A stretch of 64,000 bases of DNA. Origin: Sphingomonas citricola. GTDB lineage: Bacteria > Pseudomonadota > Alphaproteobacteria > Sphingomonadales > Sphingomonadaceae. Within the stretch, counting starts at the first letter, position 1. Each line of letters starts with the position of its first letter. The stretch covers positions 62,001 through 126,000 of the forward strand of contig NZ_JAHXZM010000007.1 in the NCBI RefSeq assembly GCF_019429535.1. Direction: 5' to 3'. Below are positions 42,940 to 52,665 of the stretch, piece after piece. The position numbers were made by a program, and so were the translations under genes. Below the pieces are notes generated by a model. That model made no database searches, was not told the origin of the DNA, and was given only the letters and a program-made list of their open reading frames with translations.

Positions 42940-44442
42940 ATGACCCAGACTGACATCGTCATCGCCGGTGGCGGCAGCGCAGGGTGGATGGTCGCGGCCG
43001 CGTTCGCGCATTTCCTGCCGTCCAACGCGTACCGCATCCGGCTGATCGAGTCCGAGGCGATCGGGACGATCGGCGTCGGAGAGGCGACGATCCCGCAGAT
43101 CCAGTTGTTCAATCAGGCGCTCGGCCTCGACGAGGACGCGTTTCTGCGTGCGACCGGCGGCACCTTCAAGCTGGGGATCGAATTCGCCGGCTGGACCCGC
43201 CCGGGCGAGCGTTACATGCATGCCTTCGGCGACGTCGGGCGCGAGTCAGGGTTGCTCGCCTTCCATCATCGCTGGTTGCGCGCGAACGGCGAGGGGGCGG
43301 TCGCACCGCTCGGTTCGTTCTCGCTCAACGAAGTGGCGGCGCGCGCGCTCAAGATGCAGCGCGGGCCCGCGCGCACCGCAGCGATGCTGGGTGCCATGCC
43401 CTACGCATTCCACTTCGACGCCGCGCTCTACGCCCGGCTGCTGCGCCGCTTCGCCGAGACGCGCGGGGTCGAGCGCGTCGAGGGGCGGATCGTCTCGGTC
43501 GAACGGAATGGCGAGACGGGTGACGTCGATGCGCTGACGCTCGAGGGTGGCGCGCGCGTGTCGGGTGACCTGTTCGTCGACTGCACCGGCTTTCGCGCGC
43601 TCCTGATCGGCGAGGGCCTAGGGGTCGGCTACGACGACTGGACGCGCTGGTTGCCGTGCGACCGCGCGCTCGCGGTACCGTCCGCGCGCGTCGCCGAGTT
43701 CACGCCGTACACACGCGCGACCGCGCACGCGGCCGGATGGCAGTGGCGCATCCCGCTGCAACACCGCACCGGCAACGGCATCGTCTATTCCTCGGCGCAT
43801 CTGTCCGACGACGAGGCGGCGGCGCACCTGCTCGCCAACCTCGACGGCGCGGCGGAGGCCGATCCGCGCCCGATCCGTTTCACGACGGGCAAGCGGCAGG
43901 AGATGTGGCGCGGCAACGTCGTCGCGGTCGGGCTCGCCTCGGGTTTCATGGAGCCGCTCGAATCGACCAGCCTCCACCTCGTGCAGACCGCGATCGCGCG
44001 GTTGCTGAAGATGCTGCCCGGCCGCGCGTCGGCGCAGGCGCAGCGCGACGAATACAACCGGCAGGCGGATTTCGAATATGAGCGTATTCGCGACTTCCTG
44101 GTCCTGCATTACCACGCCAACGCGCGCGACGAGCCGTTCTGGCAGGAGCGCCGCACTGCCGATCTGCCCGACACGCTGCGCGAGAAGCTCGACGTGTGGC
44201 GCGAGCAGGCGCACGTCACGCGCGAGCACGAGGAACTGTTCACCGAGGTCGCGTGGATCCAGGTGCTGATCGGGCAGGGCGTCATCCCGCGCGGATACCA
44301 CCCGATCGCCGACGCCGAGACGCGCGCCGACAATGACGAATATCTGGGGCTGATGCGTCAGTTGATCGCGCGCGAGGCGGCGCAGATGCCGCGTCACGAC
44401 GCTTTTGTTGCGCAGCATTGCGCAGCACGCGCGCCTGCCTGA
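42940..44442 (+). CDS. Flavin-dependent tryptophan halogenase-like protein (copy 1)
   Basis: A 500-residue FAD flavoprotein of the tryptophan-halogenase family. The FAD site is IVIAGGGSAGWMVAAAF; GVGEATIPQIQLF follows. The lysine that in RebH/PrnA handles hypohalous acid is kept (GTFKLGIEF, Lys77). The halogenase motif GWxWxIP reads GWQWRIP, and the catalytic Glu is in SGFMEPLESTSLHL. All key residues are present, but homologues in sugar-uptake clusters have no established halogenation substrate. It follows the TonB receptor by 108 bp and precedes a convergent lacI gene. A second, diverged copy is at 51151-52653. Confidence 0.9.
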   Translation: MTQTDIVIAGGGSAGWMVAAAFAHFLPSNAYRIRLIESEAIGTIGVGEATIPQIQLFNQALGLDEDAFLRATGGTFKLGIEFAGWTRPGERYMHAFGDVGRESGLLAFHHRWLRANGEGAVAPLGSFSLNEVAARALKMQRGPARTAAMLGAMPYAFHFDAALYARLLRRFAETRGVERVEGRIVSVERNGETGDVDALTLEGGARVSGDLFVDCTGFRALLIGEGLGVGYDDWTRWLPCDRALAVPSARVAEFTPYTRATAHAAGWQWRIPLQHRTGNGIVYSSAHLSDDEAAAHLLANLDGAAEADPRPIRFTTGKRQEMWRGNVVAVGLASGFMEPLESTSLHLVQTAIARLLKMLPGRASAQAQRDEYNRQADFEYERIRDFLVLHYHANARDEPFWQERRTADLPDTLREKLDVWREQAHVTREHEELFTEVAWIQVLIGQGVIPRGYHPIADAETRADNDEYLGLMRQLIAREAAQMPRHDAFVAQHCAARAPA

Positions 44443-44451
44443 CGGATCGGA

Positions 44452-45501
44452 CTAGGCGGAGGCGCGAACCACCAGACGTGAGGGCAGCAGCAGGTCGTGC
44501 GTCGCCTCGCCCTCGATCTGGCGGATCAGCGTGTCGACGAGTTCGGCACCGCCGCGACCGTAGTCCTGTGCCACCGTCGTCAGCGGCGGATGCGTGTGGC
44601 TAGCCGCCGGGATGTCGTCGAAGCCGACCAGCGCCACGTCGCCCGGCACCGATCGCCCCGCCTCGTTGAGCGCGCGCATCGCGCCCAGCGCGATCAGGTC
44701 GGACGCGCAGAATACCGCGTCGAACGTTATCCCGCGCGCGAGCAGCCGCTGCACCGCCTCATACCCCTTCTGCTCGACCGACAGGGCATCGACGTGGAGC
44801 CTCGGATCGACCGGCAACCCCGCGGTGCGCAGTGCCTGAGCAAGACCAGCATAGCGGTCGCGGAACTCGGGGTAATGGTGGCTCGCCTCGCCGATATAGG
44901 CGATGCTGCGGCAGCCGCGTTCGATCAGATGCTCGCCCGCCGCGCGTCCGCCCGCGACATTGTCGCAGCCGATCGTCGTGCCGACCCCGCTCGGCGCGCC
45001 CCAGCGCACGAACCGCGTCCGCTGCGCGACCAGTTGCTCGACGCGCGCGCGATAATCTTCCCAATCGCCGTAGCCGAGCAGGATCAGCCCGTCGGCGCGG
45101 CGCGCATCCTCGTAATCGACGTGCCAGTCCGCCGACCAGCGCTGGAACGAGGTCAGCAGGTCGTAGCCGCGCTGGCTGCACGTTTTCAGGATCGAGCCGA
45201 GCATCGCGAGGAAGAACGGATTGATGTTCGACCCGTCGGGCAAAGGGTCCTCGAAGAACAGGAGCGCGAGCGTCTTCACCTCGCCGCGTCGAAGCGACGA
45301 GGCGGCGCGATCGACCTTGTAGTTCAGCTGCTGCGCGATTGCCTCGATCCGCATCCGCGTGCGCTCGCTGACCGTCTTGTCGCCGCGCAGCGCGCGCGAA
45401 ACGGTCGGCTGCGACACGCCGGCTAGCTCGGCGATGTCGAACGAGGTTGGGCGATCGCCGGCGGAAGGGCGGGTCGGGCGCGCCATGACGGCGTCGATCA
45501 T
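44452..45501 (-). CDS. LacI-family transcriptional regulator of the glucan cluster
   Basis: About 349 residues. The helix-turn-helix is [55 protein letters not shown], including the YxVxxxAxxLR hinge that inserts in the minor groove. The periplasmic-binding-type sugar domain ends with [39 protein letters not shown]. It is probably a maltose-type repressor (MalR/SusR-like) for this cluster, an inference from position. The start is uncertain: Met at 45501 or 45486; both follow a weak ribosome-binding site. It is divergent from the alpha-amylase gene across a region with a palindromic operator candidate, fitting autoregulation. Confidence 0.92.
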   Translation of the reverse strand: MIDAVMARPTRPSAGDRPTSFDIAELAGVSQPTVSRALRGDKTVSERTRMRIEAIAQQLNYKVDRAASSLRRGEVKTLALLFFEDPLPDGSNINPFFLAMLGSILKTCSQRGYDLLTSFQRWSADWHVDYEDARRADGLILLGYGDWEDYRARVEQLVAQRTRFVRWGAPSGVGTTIGCDNVAGGRAAGEHLIERGCRSIAYIGEASHHYPEFRDRYAGLAQALRTAGLPVDPRLHVDALSVEQKGYEAVQRLLARGITFDAVFCASDLIALGAMRALNEAGRSVPGDVALVGFDDIPAASHTHPPLTTVAQDYGRGGAELVDTLIRQIEGEATHDLLLPSRLVVRASA

Positions 45502-45547
45502 TCCTTTCAATGTGTTGCCCGCAGTGTAGGCGCGTGGCGCGCGCGTG

Positions 45548-45559
45548 TGAATACGTATG
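45548..45559. promoter_or_regulatory. Palindromic operator candidate TGAATACGTATG, copy 2
   Basis: The same 12-mer as at 39800 lies between the lacI start (45501) and the alpha-amylase start (45622). Here it is further framed by GCGCG and CGCGC arms (45541-45567), extending the symmetry. A LacI-family dimer bound here could repress both divergent genes. Confidence 0.6.
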
Positions 45560-45621
45560 CTGCGCGCTTGGCAATCCTTCCGGCACGCCGCAAACCGCCG
45601 CACAAGCCGGGAGGGGTATTA

Positions 45622-47463
45622 ATGACACGGGGTGGGATGATACGGGCGATGCTCGCGGCGACGGCGCTCGGCGTCGCGGCGCCCGCCATGGCGCAGGCGA
45701 AGGGCGGGGACACCGCGCTACAGTCACTGCGCGCGCGATTGCCGCAGGACGAGGTGATCTACTTCGCGCTGCCCGACCGGTTCGACAATGCCGACCCGAC
45801 GAACGACCGTGGCGGGCTGACGGGCGATCGCCTGCGCACCGGCTACGATCCGACGTCGAAGGGCTTCTACCACGGCGGCGACCTGAAGGGGCTGATGCGG
45901 CGGTTGCCGTACATCCAGTCGCTCGGCGCGACCGCGATCTGGGTCGGCCCGATTTTCAAGAACAAGCCCGTCCAGGGCCCGCCGGGTCAGGAGAGCGCGG
46001 GCTATCACGGCTATTGGATTACCGACTTCAACCACGTTGACCCGCATCTGGGGACGGACGCGGAGTTCAAGGCACTGGTCGATGCCGCGCACGCGCGCGG
46101 GATCAAGGTGTACATGGACATCATCGTCAACCACACCGCCGACGTGATCCAGTATCGCGAATGCGGCGCGTGTGCCTATCGCAGCCGCGCCGACTATCCT
46201 TACCAGCGCCGCGGCGGGGTGAACGGCCCCGCGATCAACGCCGGCTTCGCTGGCGACGCGGTGCAGACCGCGGATAATTTCGCGCACCTGACCGACCCGA
46301 CCTACGCCTACACGCCCTATCTGGCGAAGGGGGACGAGCACGCCAAGTCGCCCGACTGGCTGAACGACATCCGCCTGTACCACAATCGCGGCAACACGAC
46401 GTTCGAGAACGAGAGTTCGACGCTGGGCGATTTCGTCGGGCTCGACGACCTGATGACCGAACACCCGCGCGTCGTCTCGGGCATGATCGACATCTTCGGC
46501 GGCTGGATCGACCGGTTCGGGATCGACGGCTACCGCATCGACACCGCGCGCCACGTTAACCCCGAGTTCTGGCAGGCGTTCGTCCCCGCGATGCTCGCCC
46601 GCGCGAAGGCGAAGGGTATCCCGAACTTCCACATCTTCGGCGAAGTGTCGCACGGCTCGGTCGACGCCGGCGCGCTCGCCGAGCACACCCGCGTCGACAA
46701 GCTGCCTGCGGTGCTCGACTTCGCCTTCCGTCAGGCGGTGATCGAGACGGTGGCGGGAAAACGCGGCACCGACGCGTTCGAGGTGCTGTTCAAGGGTGAT
46801 CCGCTGTACGAGGGCGGGGCGGATACCGCGCAGCAATTGCCGACCTTCGTCAGCAACCACGACAACGGCCGCTTCGCCTTCTACGTCCGTCAGGCGTTTC
46901 CGCAGGCGAGCGACGACGAGGTGCTGCGCCGCGTGATGCTCGGCAACGCGATGCTGCTGTCGCTTCGCGGCGTGCCGACGGTCTATTCGGGCGACGAACA
47001 GGGGTTCACCGGCGACGGCAACGACCAGGACGCGCGCGAGGACATGTTCGCGAGCAAGGTCGCGAGCTACAACGACAATCGCCTGCTCGGCACGACGACG
47101 ACCACCGCCACGGCGCATTTCGGCCAGGACAATCCGCTGTTCAAGCAGATCGCGGCGCTCGCGCGGCTGCGCGTCGTGACGCCGGCGCTGACCCGCGGGC
47201 GACAGGTGCTGCGCGCGCGCGAGGAGAAGCCGGGGCTGCTCGCAATCTCGCGCTTCGACCCAACGACACAGGCCGAGGTGCTGCTCGCCTTCAACACGAG
47301 CGCGACGCCGATCAATCGGTTGATCGAGGTCGAGCCCGCTGCCGCCGCCGCGCGCGTGCTGGCGGGCAGCGGGTGCACCACGCACGTCGCCGCACCCGGA
47401 TCGCTGCGTGTCACTCTGCCCGCGTTCGGCTACGCGGTGTGCGCGCTTGAGGGAACGCGGTGA
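45622..47463 (+). CDS. Exported GH13 alpha-amylase family enzyme
   Basis: A 613-residue glycoside hydrolase with a signal peptide (MIRAMLAATALGVAAPAMAQA). The GH13 regions are clear: VYMDIIVNHTAD (region I), the nucleophile Asp in FGIDGYRIDTARHV (II), the acid/base Glu in FHIFGEVSHG (III), and TFVSNHDNGR (IV). The N-terminal YFALPDRFDNADPTND and calcium-site-like loops suit amylases or cyclomaltodextrinase-type enzymes acting on starch or maltodextrin in the periplasm. GGGAGGGG nine bases before the ATG sets the start. Its stop overlaps the following GTG (GTGA), so it is coupled to the alpha-glucosidase. It probably answers to the LacI regulator. Confidence 0.92.
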   Translation: MTRGGMIRAMLAATALGVAAPAMAQAKGGDTALQSLRARLPQDEVIYFALPDRFDNADPTNDRGGLTGDRLRTGYDPTSKGFYHGGDLKGLMRRLPYIQSLGATAIWVGPIFKNKPVQGPPGQESAGYHGYWITDFNHVDPHLGTDAEFKALVDAAHARGIKVYMDIIVNHTADVIQYRECGACAYRSRADYPYQRRGGVNGPAINAGFAGDAVQTADNFAHLTDPTYAYTPYLAKGDEHAKSPDWLNDIRLYHNRGNTTFENESSTLGDFVGLDDLMTEHPRVVSGMIDIFGGWIDRFGIDGYRIDTARHVNPEFWQAFVPAMLARAKAKGIPNFHIFGEVSHGSVDAGALAEHTRVDKLPAVLDFAFRQAVIETVAGKRGTDAFEVLFKGDPLYEGGADTAQQLPTFVSNHDNGRFAFYVRQAFPQASDDEVLRRVMLGNAMLLSLRGVPTVYSGDEQGFTGDGNDQDAREDMFASKVASYNDNRLLGTTTTTATAHFGQDNPLFKQIAALARLRVVTPALTRGRQVLRAREEKPGLLAISRFDPTTQAEVLLAFNTSATPINRLIEVEPAAAAARVLAGSGCTTHVAAPGSLRVTLPAFGYAVCALEGTR

Positions 47464-49061
47464 CCGATACGATGATGAACAAGACGAGCGACCCCTGGTG
47501 GAAGGGCGCGGTAATCTATCAAATCTATCCGCGCAGCTTCGCCGACGCGAACGGCGACGGGGTCGGTGACCTCGCCGGGATCACCGCGCACCTCGATTAC
47601 GTCGCCGCACTCGGCGTCGACGCGGTGTGGATCTCGCCGTTCTTCACCTCGCCGATGGCCGATTTCGGTTATGACGTGTCGGATTACTGCGACGTCGACC
47701 CCGTGTTCGGCACGCTCGCCGACTTCGACGCGCTGGTCGCGCGCGCGCACGCGCTGGGATTGAAGGTCCTGCTCGATCAGGTGTGGGCGCACACCTCGGA
47801 CCAGCATCCGTGGTTCAAGGACAGCCGCAGCAGCCGGACGAGCGCGCATTCCGACTGGTACGTCTGGCGCGACGCGAAGCCCGACGGCAGCCCGCCGACC
47901 AACTGGCAGTCGGTGTTCGGCGGCCCGGCCTGGACGTGGGATGCGCGGCGAGGGCAATATTACCTGCACAATTTCCTGAAGGAACAGCCACAGATCAACG
48001 GTCACAACGCGCACGTGCAAGCAGCACTGCTCGACGTGGCGCGCTTCTGGCTGAACCGCGGTGCCGACGGCTACCGGCTCGATGCGCTCAACTTCCTGAT
48101 GTACGATCCCGCCTTCCCGGACAATCCGCCCGCGACCGACAAGGGCGCGCGCACGCGTCCGTTCGATTTCCAGGAGCACAAGTACAACCAGAGCCACGCC
48201 GACATTCCGGCCTTTATCGAGCGTATCCGCGCGGTGTTCGACGAATATGACGAGCGCTTCACCGTGGCGGAGGTGGGCGGACCCGACAGCGACCGCGAGC
48301 GCAAGCTGTTCACCGCCGACGACCGGCGTCTGAACAGCTCCTACGGTTTCGACTTCCTTTACGCGCCCGCGCTGACCCCGGCAGCGGTCGTCGACGCGGT
48401 AACGAAATGGCCCGACGAGACCGGGGTCGGCTGGCCGAGCTGGGCGTTCGAGAACCACGATGCGCCGCGCGCGATCTCGCGCTGGGCCGCGCCCGAGCAC
48501 GCCCCCGCCTTCGCGCGGATGAAGATGCTGCTGCTCGCGGCCTTACGGGGCAACCCGATCCTCTATTACGGCGAGGAACTGGGGCTGACGCAGGTCGACG
48601 TGCCGTTCGAGCTGCTGCAAGATCCCGAGGCGATCGCGAACTGGCCGCTGACGCTGAGCCGCGACGGCGCGCGCACCCCGATGCCGTGGCGCCGGCACGC
48701 GCCCCAGCTCGGCTTCTCGACCGCGCAGCCGTGGCTGCCGCTGGGTGACGATCACGCGGACCTCGCGGTCGACGTGCAGGAAGCGGACGCGGACTCGCTG
48801 CTTAACTGGACGCGGCGCGTGCTGGCGCTGCGCCGCGACGAGGCAGCGCTCAGGCTGGGCGATTTCGAGGTGCTGCACGCCGACGACGCGCTGCTCGTCT
48901 TCGCGCGCAATTATCACAACGACCGCGTCGTCTGCGCCTTCAACCTGTCGGCCGAGCCGCAGGTCTGGGCGGATGCCGCCGACCTCACTCCCTTGTGCTC
49001 GATCGGCGTCACCAGTGCCGATCTTGCCCCCTATGGCGCGCTGATCGCGCGAAAGGACTGA
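47460..49061 (+). CDS. GH13 alpha-glucosidase
   Basis: A 533-residue enzyme without a signal peptide, so probably cytoplasmic. WWKGAVIYQIYPRSFADANGDGVGDLAGITAHLDYVAALGVDAVWISPFF is the typical start of oligo-1,6-/alpha-1,4-glucosidases (GH13_23-like). Catalytic residues: nucleophile Asp in GADGYRLDALNFLMYDP, acid/base Glu in RFTVAEVGGPD, and Asp in FENHDAPR. It would hydrolyse imported maltose and malto-oligosaccharides to glucose. The GTG start overlaps the amylase stop; ATG at 47472 or 47475 are alternatives. It lies five bases before the GH97 gene. Confidence 0.93.
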   Translation: MTDTMMNKTSDPWWKGAVIYQIYPRSFADANGDGVGDLAGITAHLDYVAALGVDAVWISPFFTSPMADFGYDVSDYCDVDPVFGTLADFDALVARAHALGLKVLLDQVWAHTSDQHPWFKDSRSSRTSAHSDWYVWRDAKPDGSPPTNWQSVFGGPAWTWDARRGQYYLHNFLKEQPQINGHNAHVQAALLDVARFWLNRGADGYRLDALNFLMYDPAFPDNPPATDKGARTRPFDFQEHKYNQSHADIPAFIERIRAVFDEYDERFTVAEVGGPDSDRERKLFTADDRRLNSSYGFDFLYAPALTPAAVVDAVTKWPDETGVGWPSWAFENHDAPRAISRWAAPEHAPAFARMKMLLLAALRGNPILYYGEELGLTQVDVPFELLQDPEAIANWPLTLSRDGARTPMPWRRHAPQLGFSTAQPWLPLGDDHADLAVDVQEADADSLLNWTRRVLALRRDEAALRLGDFEVLHADDALLVFARNYHNDRVVCAFNLSAEPQVWADAADLTPLCSIGVTSADLAPYGALIARKD

Positions 49062-49066
49062 CCTCG

Positions 49067-51151
49067 ATGAAGACCATGCTGCTGGCGCTCGCCGCCGCCA
49101 CCGCACTGACCCCCGGGATCGCGCTCGCGCAGGATACGCGCGCGGGCGTGCCCTCGCCCGGTGACAATGTCGTCGCGCGCGGCACCTCGCCCGATGGCTC
49201 GATCACCGTGTCGGTGGCGATCGACGGCGACGGGCGCGCGACCTACGCGGTGGCGCGCCGCGGCAAGCCGGTGATCGCGCCCAGCGCGCTCGGCTTCCTG
49301 TTCACCGACGCGCGCAAGATCGACCGCAGTCTGGCGCTCGTCTCGACGTCGCAGACCAAGAGCGACACGTCGTGGACGCAGCCGTTCGGTGAGTGGAAGA
49401 CGATCCGCGACAATCACAACGAGCTGGTCGTCCGCCTGCGCGAGACGAAGAACCTCAATCGCGAAATGGTCGTGACCTTCCGCATCTTCGACGACGGCGT
49501 GGGTTTCCGTTACTCCTTCCCCGACCAGCCCAATTTGCATCACGCGAACATCGCGGAGGAGCTGACCCAGTTCGCGCTCGCGGAGGACGGCACCGCGTGG
49601 TGGAAGCCCGCGTTCGAGTGGAATCGCGAGGAGTATCTCTACAACAAGACGCCGATCAGCGCCGTCGGCACCGCGCAGACCGTTTTCACCGCGAAGCTGA
49701 CCGATGGCACGCACGTCGCGATCCACGAGGCCGCGCTGGTCGATTATTCGGCGATGAACCTCGCCAAGGTCGCGGGTTCGACCACGCTGCGCGCGGTGCT
49801 CACCCCCGGTTCGGGCGCGCCCAAGGTCAGCCGCGACGCGCCGTTCGCGACGCCGTGGCGCACGATCATCATCGCCGACGATGCCCCCGGCCTCTACATG
49901 AGCCACATTGAGCTCAACCTGAACGAGCCCAACAAGCTGGGCGACGTGAGCTGGATCAAGCCGGGCAAATTCGTCGGCGTGTGGTGGAACATGATCAAGG
50001 GCGACTGGACCTGGGCGACGGGGCCCAAGCACGGTGCCACCACCGCCAACGTGAAAAGCTACATCGACTTCGCCGCCGCCAACAAGATTCCGGGCGTGCT
50101 GGTCGAGGGGTGGAACGTCGGCTGGAACGGCGACTGGTTCGGCGACGGCAACGGCATGGAATTCGACCAGCCGACCCCCGATTTCGACGCGGCCGAACTG
50201 GCGCGCTATGCCAAGTCGAAGGGCGTCTACATCATCGGCCACAACGAGACCGGCGGCTCGGCGAGCCATTATGACGCGCAGCTCGACCGCGCGTTCAAAT
50301 ACGCGCAGGATCACGGCATCCCCGCGATCAAGACCGGCTACGTCACCGACGCGGGCGAAATCGAGCGCGTCGACCCCGACGGCTCCAAGCACCGCGAATG
50401 GCACGAGGGGCAGTGGATGGTGAACCATTATACCCGCGTCGTGACCACCGCCGCCAAATACCGCGTCGGGATCGACAGCCACGAACCCGTCAAGGATACG
50501 GGGCTCCGCCGCACCTATCCCAATTGGCTCAGCCGCGAGGGTGGCCGCGGCATGGAATATAACGCCTGGCCGGGGAAGAACCCGCCCGAGCATGAGGCGA
50601 ACATGTTCTTCACCCAGTGGCTGGGCGGCCCGATGGACTTCACGCCCGGCGTGCTGAGTCTGACGGGATCGGAGGGTAGCCCGCTGCAATCGACCGAGGC
50701 GAAGCAGCTTGCGCTCTACGTCGTGATCTATTCGCCGGTCGCGATGGCGGCGGACACGCCCGAGAATTACGCCAAGCACATGGACGCGTTCCAGTTCATC
50801 CGCGATGTGCCCGTCGACTGGTCCGACACGCGCGTGCTGAACGGCGAAGTCGGCGATTACGTGACGGTCGCGCGCAAGGATCGCGCATCGAACGACTGGT
50901 ATCTGGGCAGCATCACCGACGAGAATGCGCGCACGCTGACGGTCGCGACCGACTTCCTCGACCGCGGCAAGACCTACACCGCGCAGGTGTACCGCGACGG
51001 CGACGACGCCGATTACAAGACCGAGGCGCGCCACTCGATCAAGATCGAGACGATCAAGGTGCGCGGCGGCGACACGCTGACGATCAAGCTGGCGCCGGGC
51101 GGCGGGCAGGCGATCCGCTTCGTCGCACCGGGCGGGCGTATCCGTCGCTGA
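49067..51151 (+). CDS. Exported GH97 alpha-glucosidase
   Basis: A 694-residue glycoside hydrolase of family 97 (SusB-like) with a signal peptide (MKTMLLALAAATALTPGIALAQ). The N-terminal beta-sandwich is followed by a TIM-like barrel with NVGWNGDWFGDGNGMEFDQPTPDFD, GIPAIKTGYVTDAG, HYTRVVTTAAKYRVGIDSHEP, and GLRRTYPNWLSREGGRGMEYNAWPG, the last two containing the family's conserved catalytic-site Glu residues. Inverting members need calcium and act on maltodextrins. It sits between the GH13 pair and the second halogenase-like gene, with whose ATG its stop overlaps (TGATG). An in-frame upstream extension to 48995 lies inside the previous gene and is rejected. Confidence 0.93.
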   Translation: MKTMLLALAAATALTPGIALAQDTRAGVPSPGDNVVARGTSPDGSITVSVAIDGDGRATYAVARRGKPVIAPSALGFLFTDARKIDRSLALVSTSQTKSDTSWTQPFGEWKTIRDNHNELVVRLRETKNLNREMVVTFRIFDDGVGFRYSFPDQPNLHHANIAEELTQFALAEDGTAWWKPAFEWNREEYLYNKTPISAVGTAQTVFTAKLTDGTHVAIHEAALVDYSAMNLAKVAGSTTLRAVLTPGSGAPKVSRDAPFATPWRTIIIADDAPGLYMSHIELNLNEPNKLGDVSWIKPGKFVGVWWNMIKGDWTWATGPKHGATTANVKSYIDFAAANKIPGVLVEGWNVGWNGDWFGDGNGMEFDQPTPDFDAAELARYAKSKGVYIIGHNETGGSASHYDAQLDRAFKYAQDHGIPAIKTGYVTDAGEIERVDPDGSKHREWHEGQWMVNHYTRVVTTAAKYRVGIDSHEPVKDTGLRRTYPNWLSREGGRGMEYNAWPGKNPPEHEANMFFTQWLGGPMDFTPGVLSLTGSEGSPLQSTEAKQLALYVVIYSPVAMAADTPENYAKHMDAFQFIRDVPVDWSDTRVLNGEVGDYVTVARKDRASNDWYLGSITDENARTLTVATDFLDRGKTYTAQVYRDGDDADYKTEARHSIKIETIKVRGGDTLTIKLAPGGGQAIRFVAPGGRIRR

Positions 51152-52653
51152 TGGACACAGCGCCGCCTCTCTCCCCCACGGTCGTCGTGCTGGGCGGCGG
51201 CACCGCGGGGTGGATGGCGGCGTGCCTGTTTGCAGGCGAATGGCCGCGGGCGCGCGTGACCGTGGTCGAGGCGCCCGAGATCGGCATCGTCGGGGTCGGG
51301 GAGGGATCGACCCCGCAGCTCCGCGCGCTGTTCGCGCGTCTCGGCATCGCCGACGATGCGTGGATGCCCGCGGCGGACGCGACCTACAAGACCGGCATTC
51401 GCTTCGACGGTTGGTCGGCCCGCGCTGGCTATTCCAGCTATTTCCACCCCTTCGCGAGCGCGATCGACCTGCATACCGCGGGCGCGTTCCACGCCAGCGC
51501 GCTGGCGCGGCGGACGGGCCGCGCGGTCGACGCGCATCCCGACCGCTTCTTCCTCAACACGCGGCTCGCCCGGGCGCATCGCGCGCCGCTCGCGTCCGCG
51601 AGCTTCCCGTTCGAGGTCGGCTACGGCTATCATTTCGACGCGCACAAGGTCGGCGCGGTGTTGCGCGATCATGCGCTGGCGCGCGGCGTGACCCATGTCG
51701 CGGCGCGCGTCGACGCGGTCGACGTGGATGATGGCGGCGACGTCGCGGCGCTGATGCTCGCGGGCGGTGAGCGGCTGGCAGGCGACATCTTCGTCGACGC
51801 GAGCGGGTTTCGTTCGGTGATCGCGCAGCGCGCGCTCGGCGTGCGCTTCGTGCCGTTCGCGTCGAACCTGTTCTGCGATCGCGCGGTGACGCTGCCGACC
51901 CCGCGGGCGGCGGACGCCCCGCTCGATGCACACACGACCGCGACCGCGCTGTCGAATGGCTGGGCGTGGAAGATCCCGCTGACCGCGCGGACGGGCAACG
52001 GCTACGTCTATGCGTCGGACTACCAGTCGCCGGACGCGGCGGAGATTGAACTGCGCCACCATCTGGGGCTGCTCGACGCCGATGTCGCGGCGCGCCACCT
52101 GACGATGAAGGTCGGCCGGGTCGAACACGCGTGGCACGCCAACTGCCTCGCGATCGGGCTGGCGCAAGGCTTCATCGAGCCGCTGGAGGCGACCGCGCTC
52201 CACCTGACGCAGACGACGGTCGAACGGTTCATCGAGGCGTACGGCGACGGCGGCGGCACGCCCCGTCACCGCGACACGTTCAATGCGGGGATAGCGCGAC
52301 GCTTCGAGGGTGTACGCGATTACATCGTCGCGCATTATCGGCTGAACCAGCGCAACGACACCGACTTCTGGCGCGCCAACGCCGCCAACGATCACCTGTC
52401 CGATGATCTGAAGGCGATCATGACCGCGTGGTTCACAGGCCGCGACGTCGCCGCCGAGGTGACGCGGCGTGATCTCGCGGGCTATTATTCGCCGCTGTCG
52501 TGGGAAGTGCTGTTCGCGGGCTACGGCACCTTTCCCGATGACGCACGGCTCGCGCCGGCGCAATCGCCGATCGACGCGGCCGGCATCGACCGGTTGCTCG
52601 ACGGCTGTCTGCTCAATTTCGGCGACCACGCCGCGGCGCTCGCGCGCACGTAA
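51151..52653 (+). CDS. Flavin-dependent tryptophan halogenase-like protein (copy 2)
   Basis: A 500-residue FAD protein of the same family as the gene at 42940 but clearly diverged. FAD motif VVVLGGGTAGWMAACLF; GVGEGSTPQLRALF; the catalytic Lys is kept in ATYKTGIRF (Lys80); the tryptophan motif reads GWAWKIP; and the Glu is in QGFIEPLEATALHL. Thus it is likely an active flavoprotein, substrate unknown. Its ATG overlaps the GH97 stop, and the MFS gene follows 12 bases later, so it is embedded in the glucan operon. Confidence 0.9.
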   Translation: MDTAPPLSPTVVVLGGGTAGWMAACLFAGEWPRARVTVVEAPEIGIVGVGEGSTPQLRALFARLGIADDAWMPAADATYKTGIRFDGWSARAGYSSYFHPFASAIDLHTAGAFHASALARRTGRAVDAHPDRFFLNTRLARAHRAPLASASFPFEVGYGYHFDAHKVGAVLRDHALARGVTHVAARVDAVDVDDGGDVAALMLAGGERLAGDIFVDASGFRSVIAQRALGVRFVPFASNLFCDRAVTLPTPRAADAPLDAHTTATALSNGWAWKIPLTARTGNGYVYASDYQSPDAAEIELRHHLGLLDADVAARHLTMKVGRVEHAWHANCLAIGLAQGFIEPLEATALHLTQTTVERFIEAYGDGGGTPRHRDTFNAGIARRFEGVRDYIVAHYRLNQRNDTDFWRANAANDHLSDDLKAIMTAWFTGRDVAAEVTRRDLAGYYSPLSWEVLFAGYGTFPDDARLAPAQSPIDAAGIDRLLDGCLLNFGDHAAALART

Positions 52654-52665
52654 CGGAGAGAATGT

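Noticed and set aside
43091..43210. Apparent loss of the catalytic lysine in the halogenase-like proteins
   Set aside because: At first the Gln in PQIQLF looked like the Lys position, but counting along RebH places the catalytic Lys in the following AxxK segment, which both proteins keep (Lys77 and Lys80).
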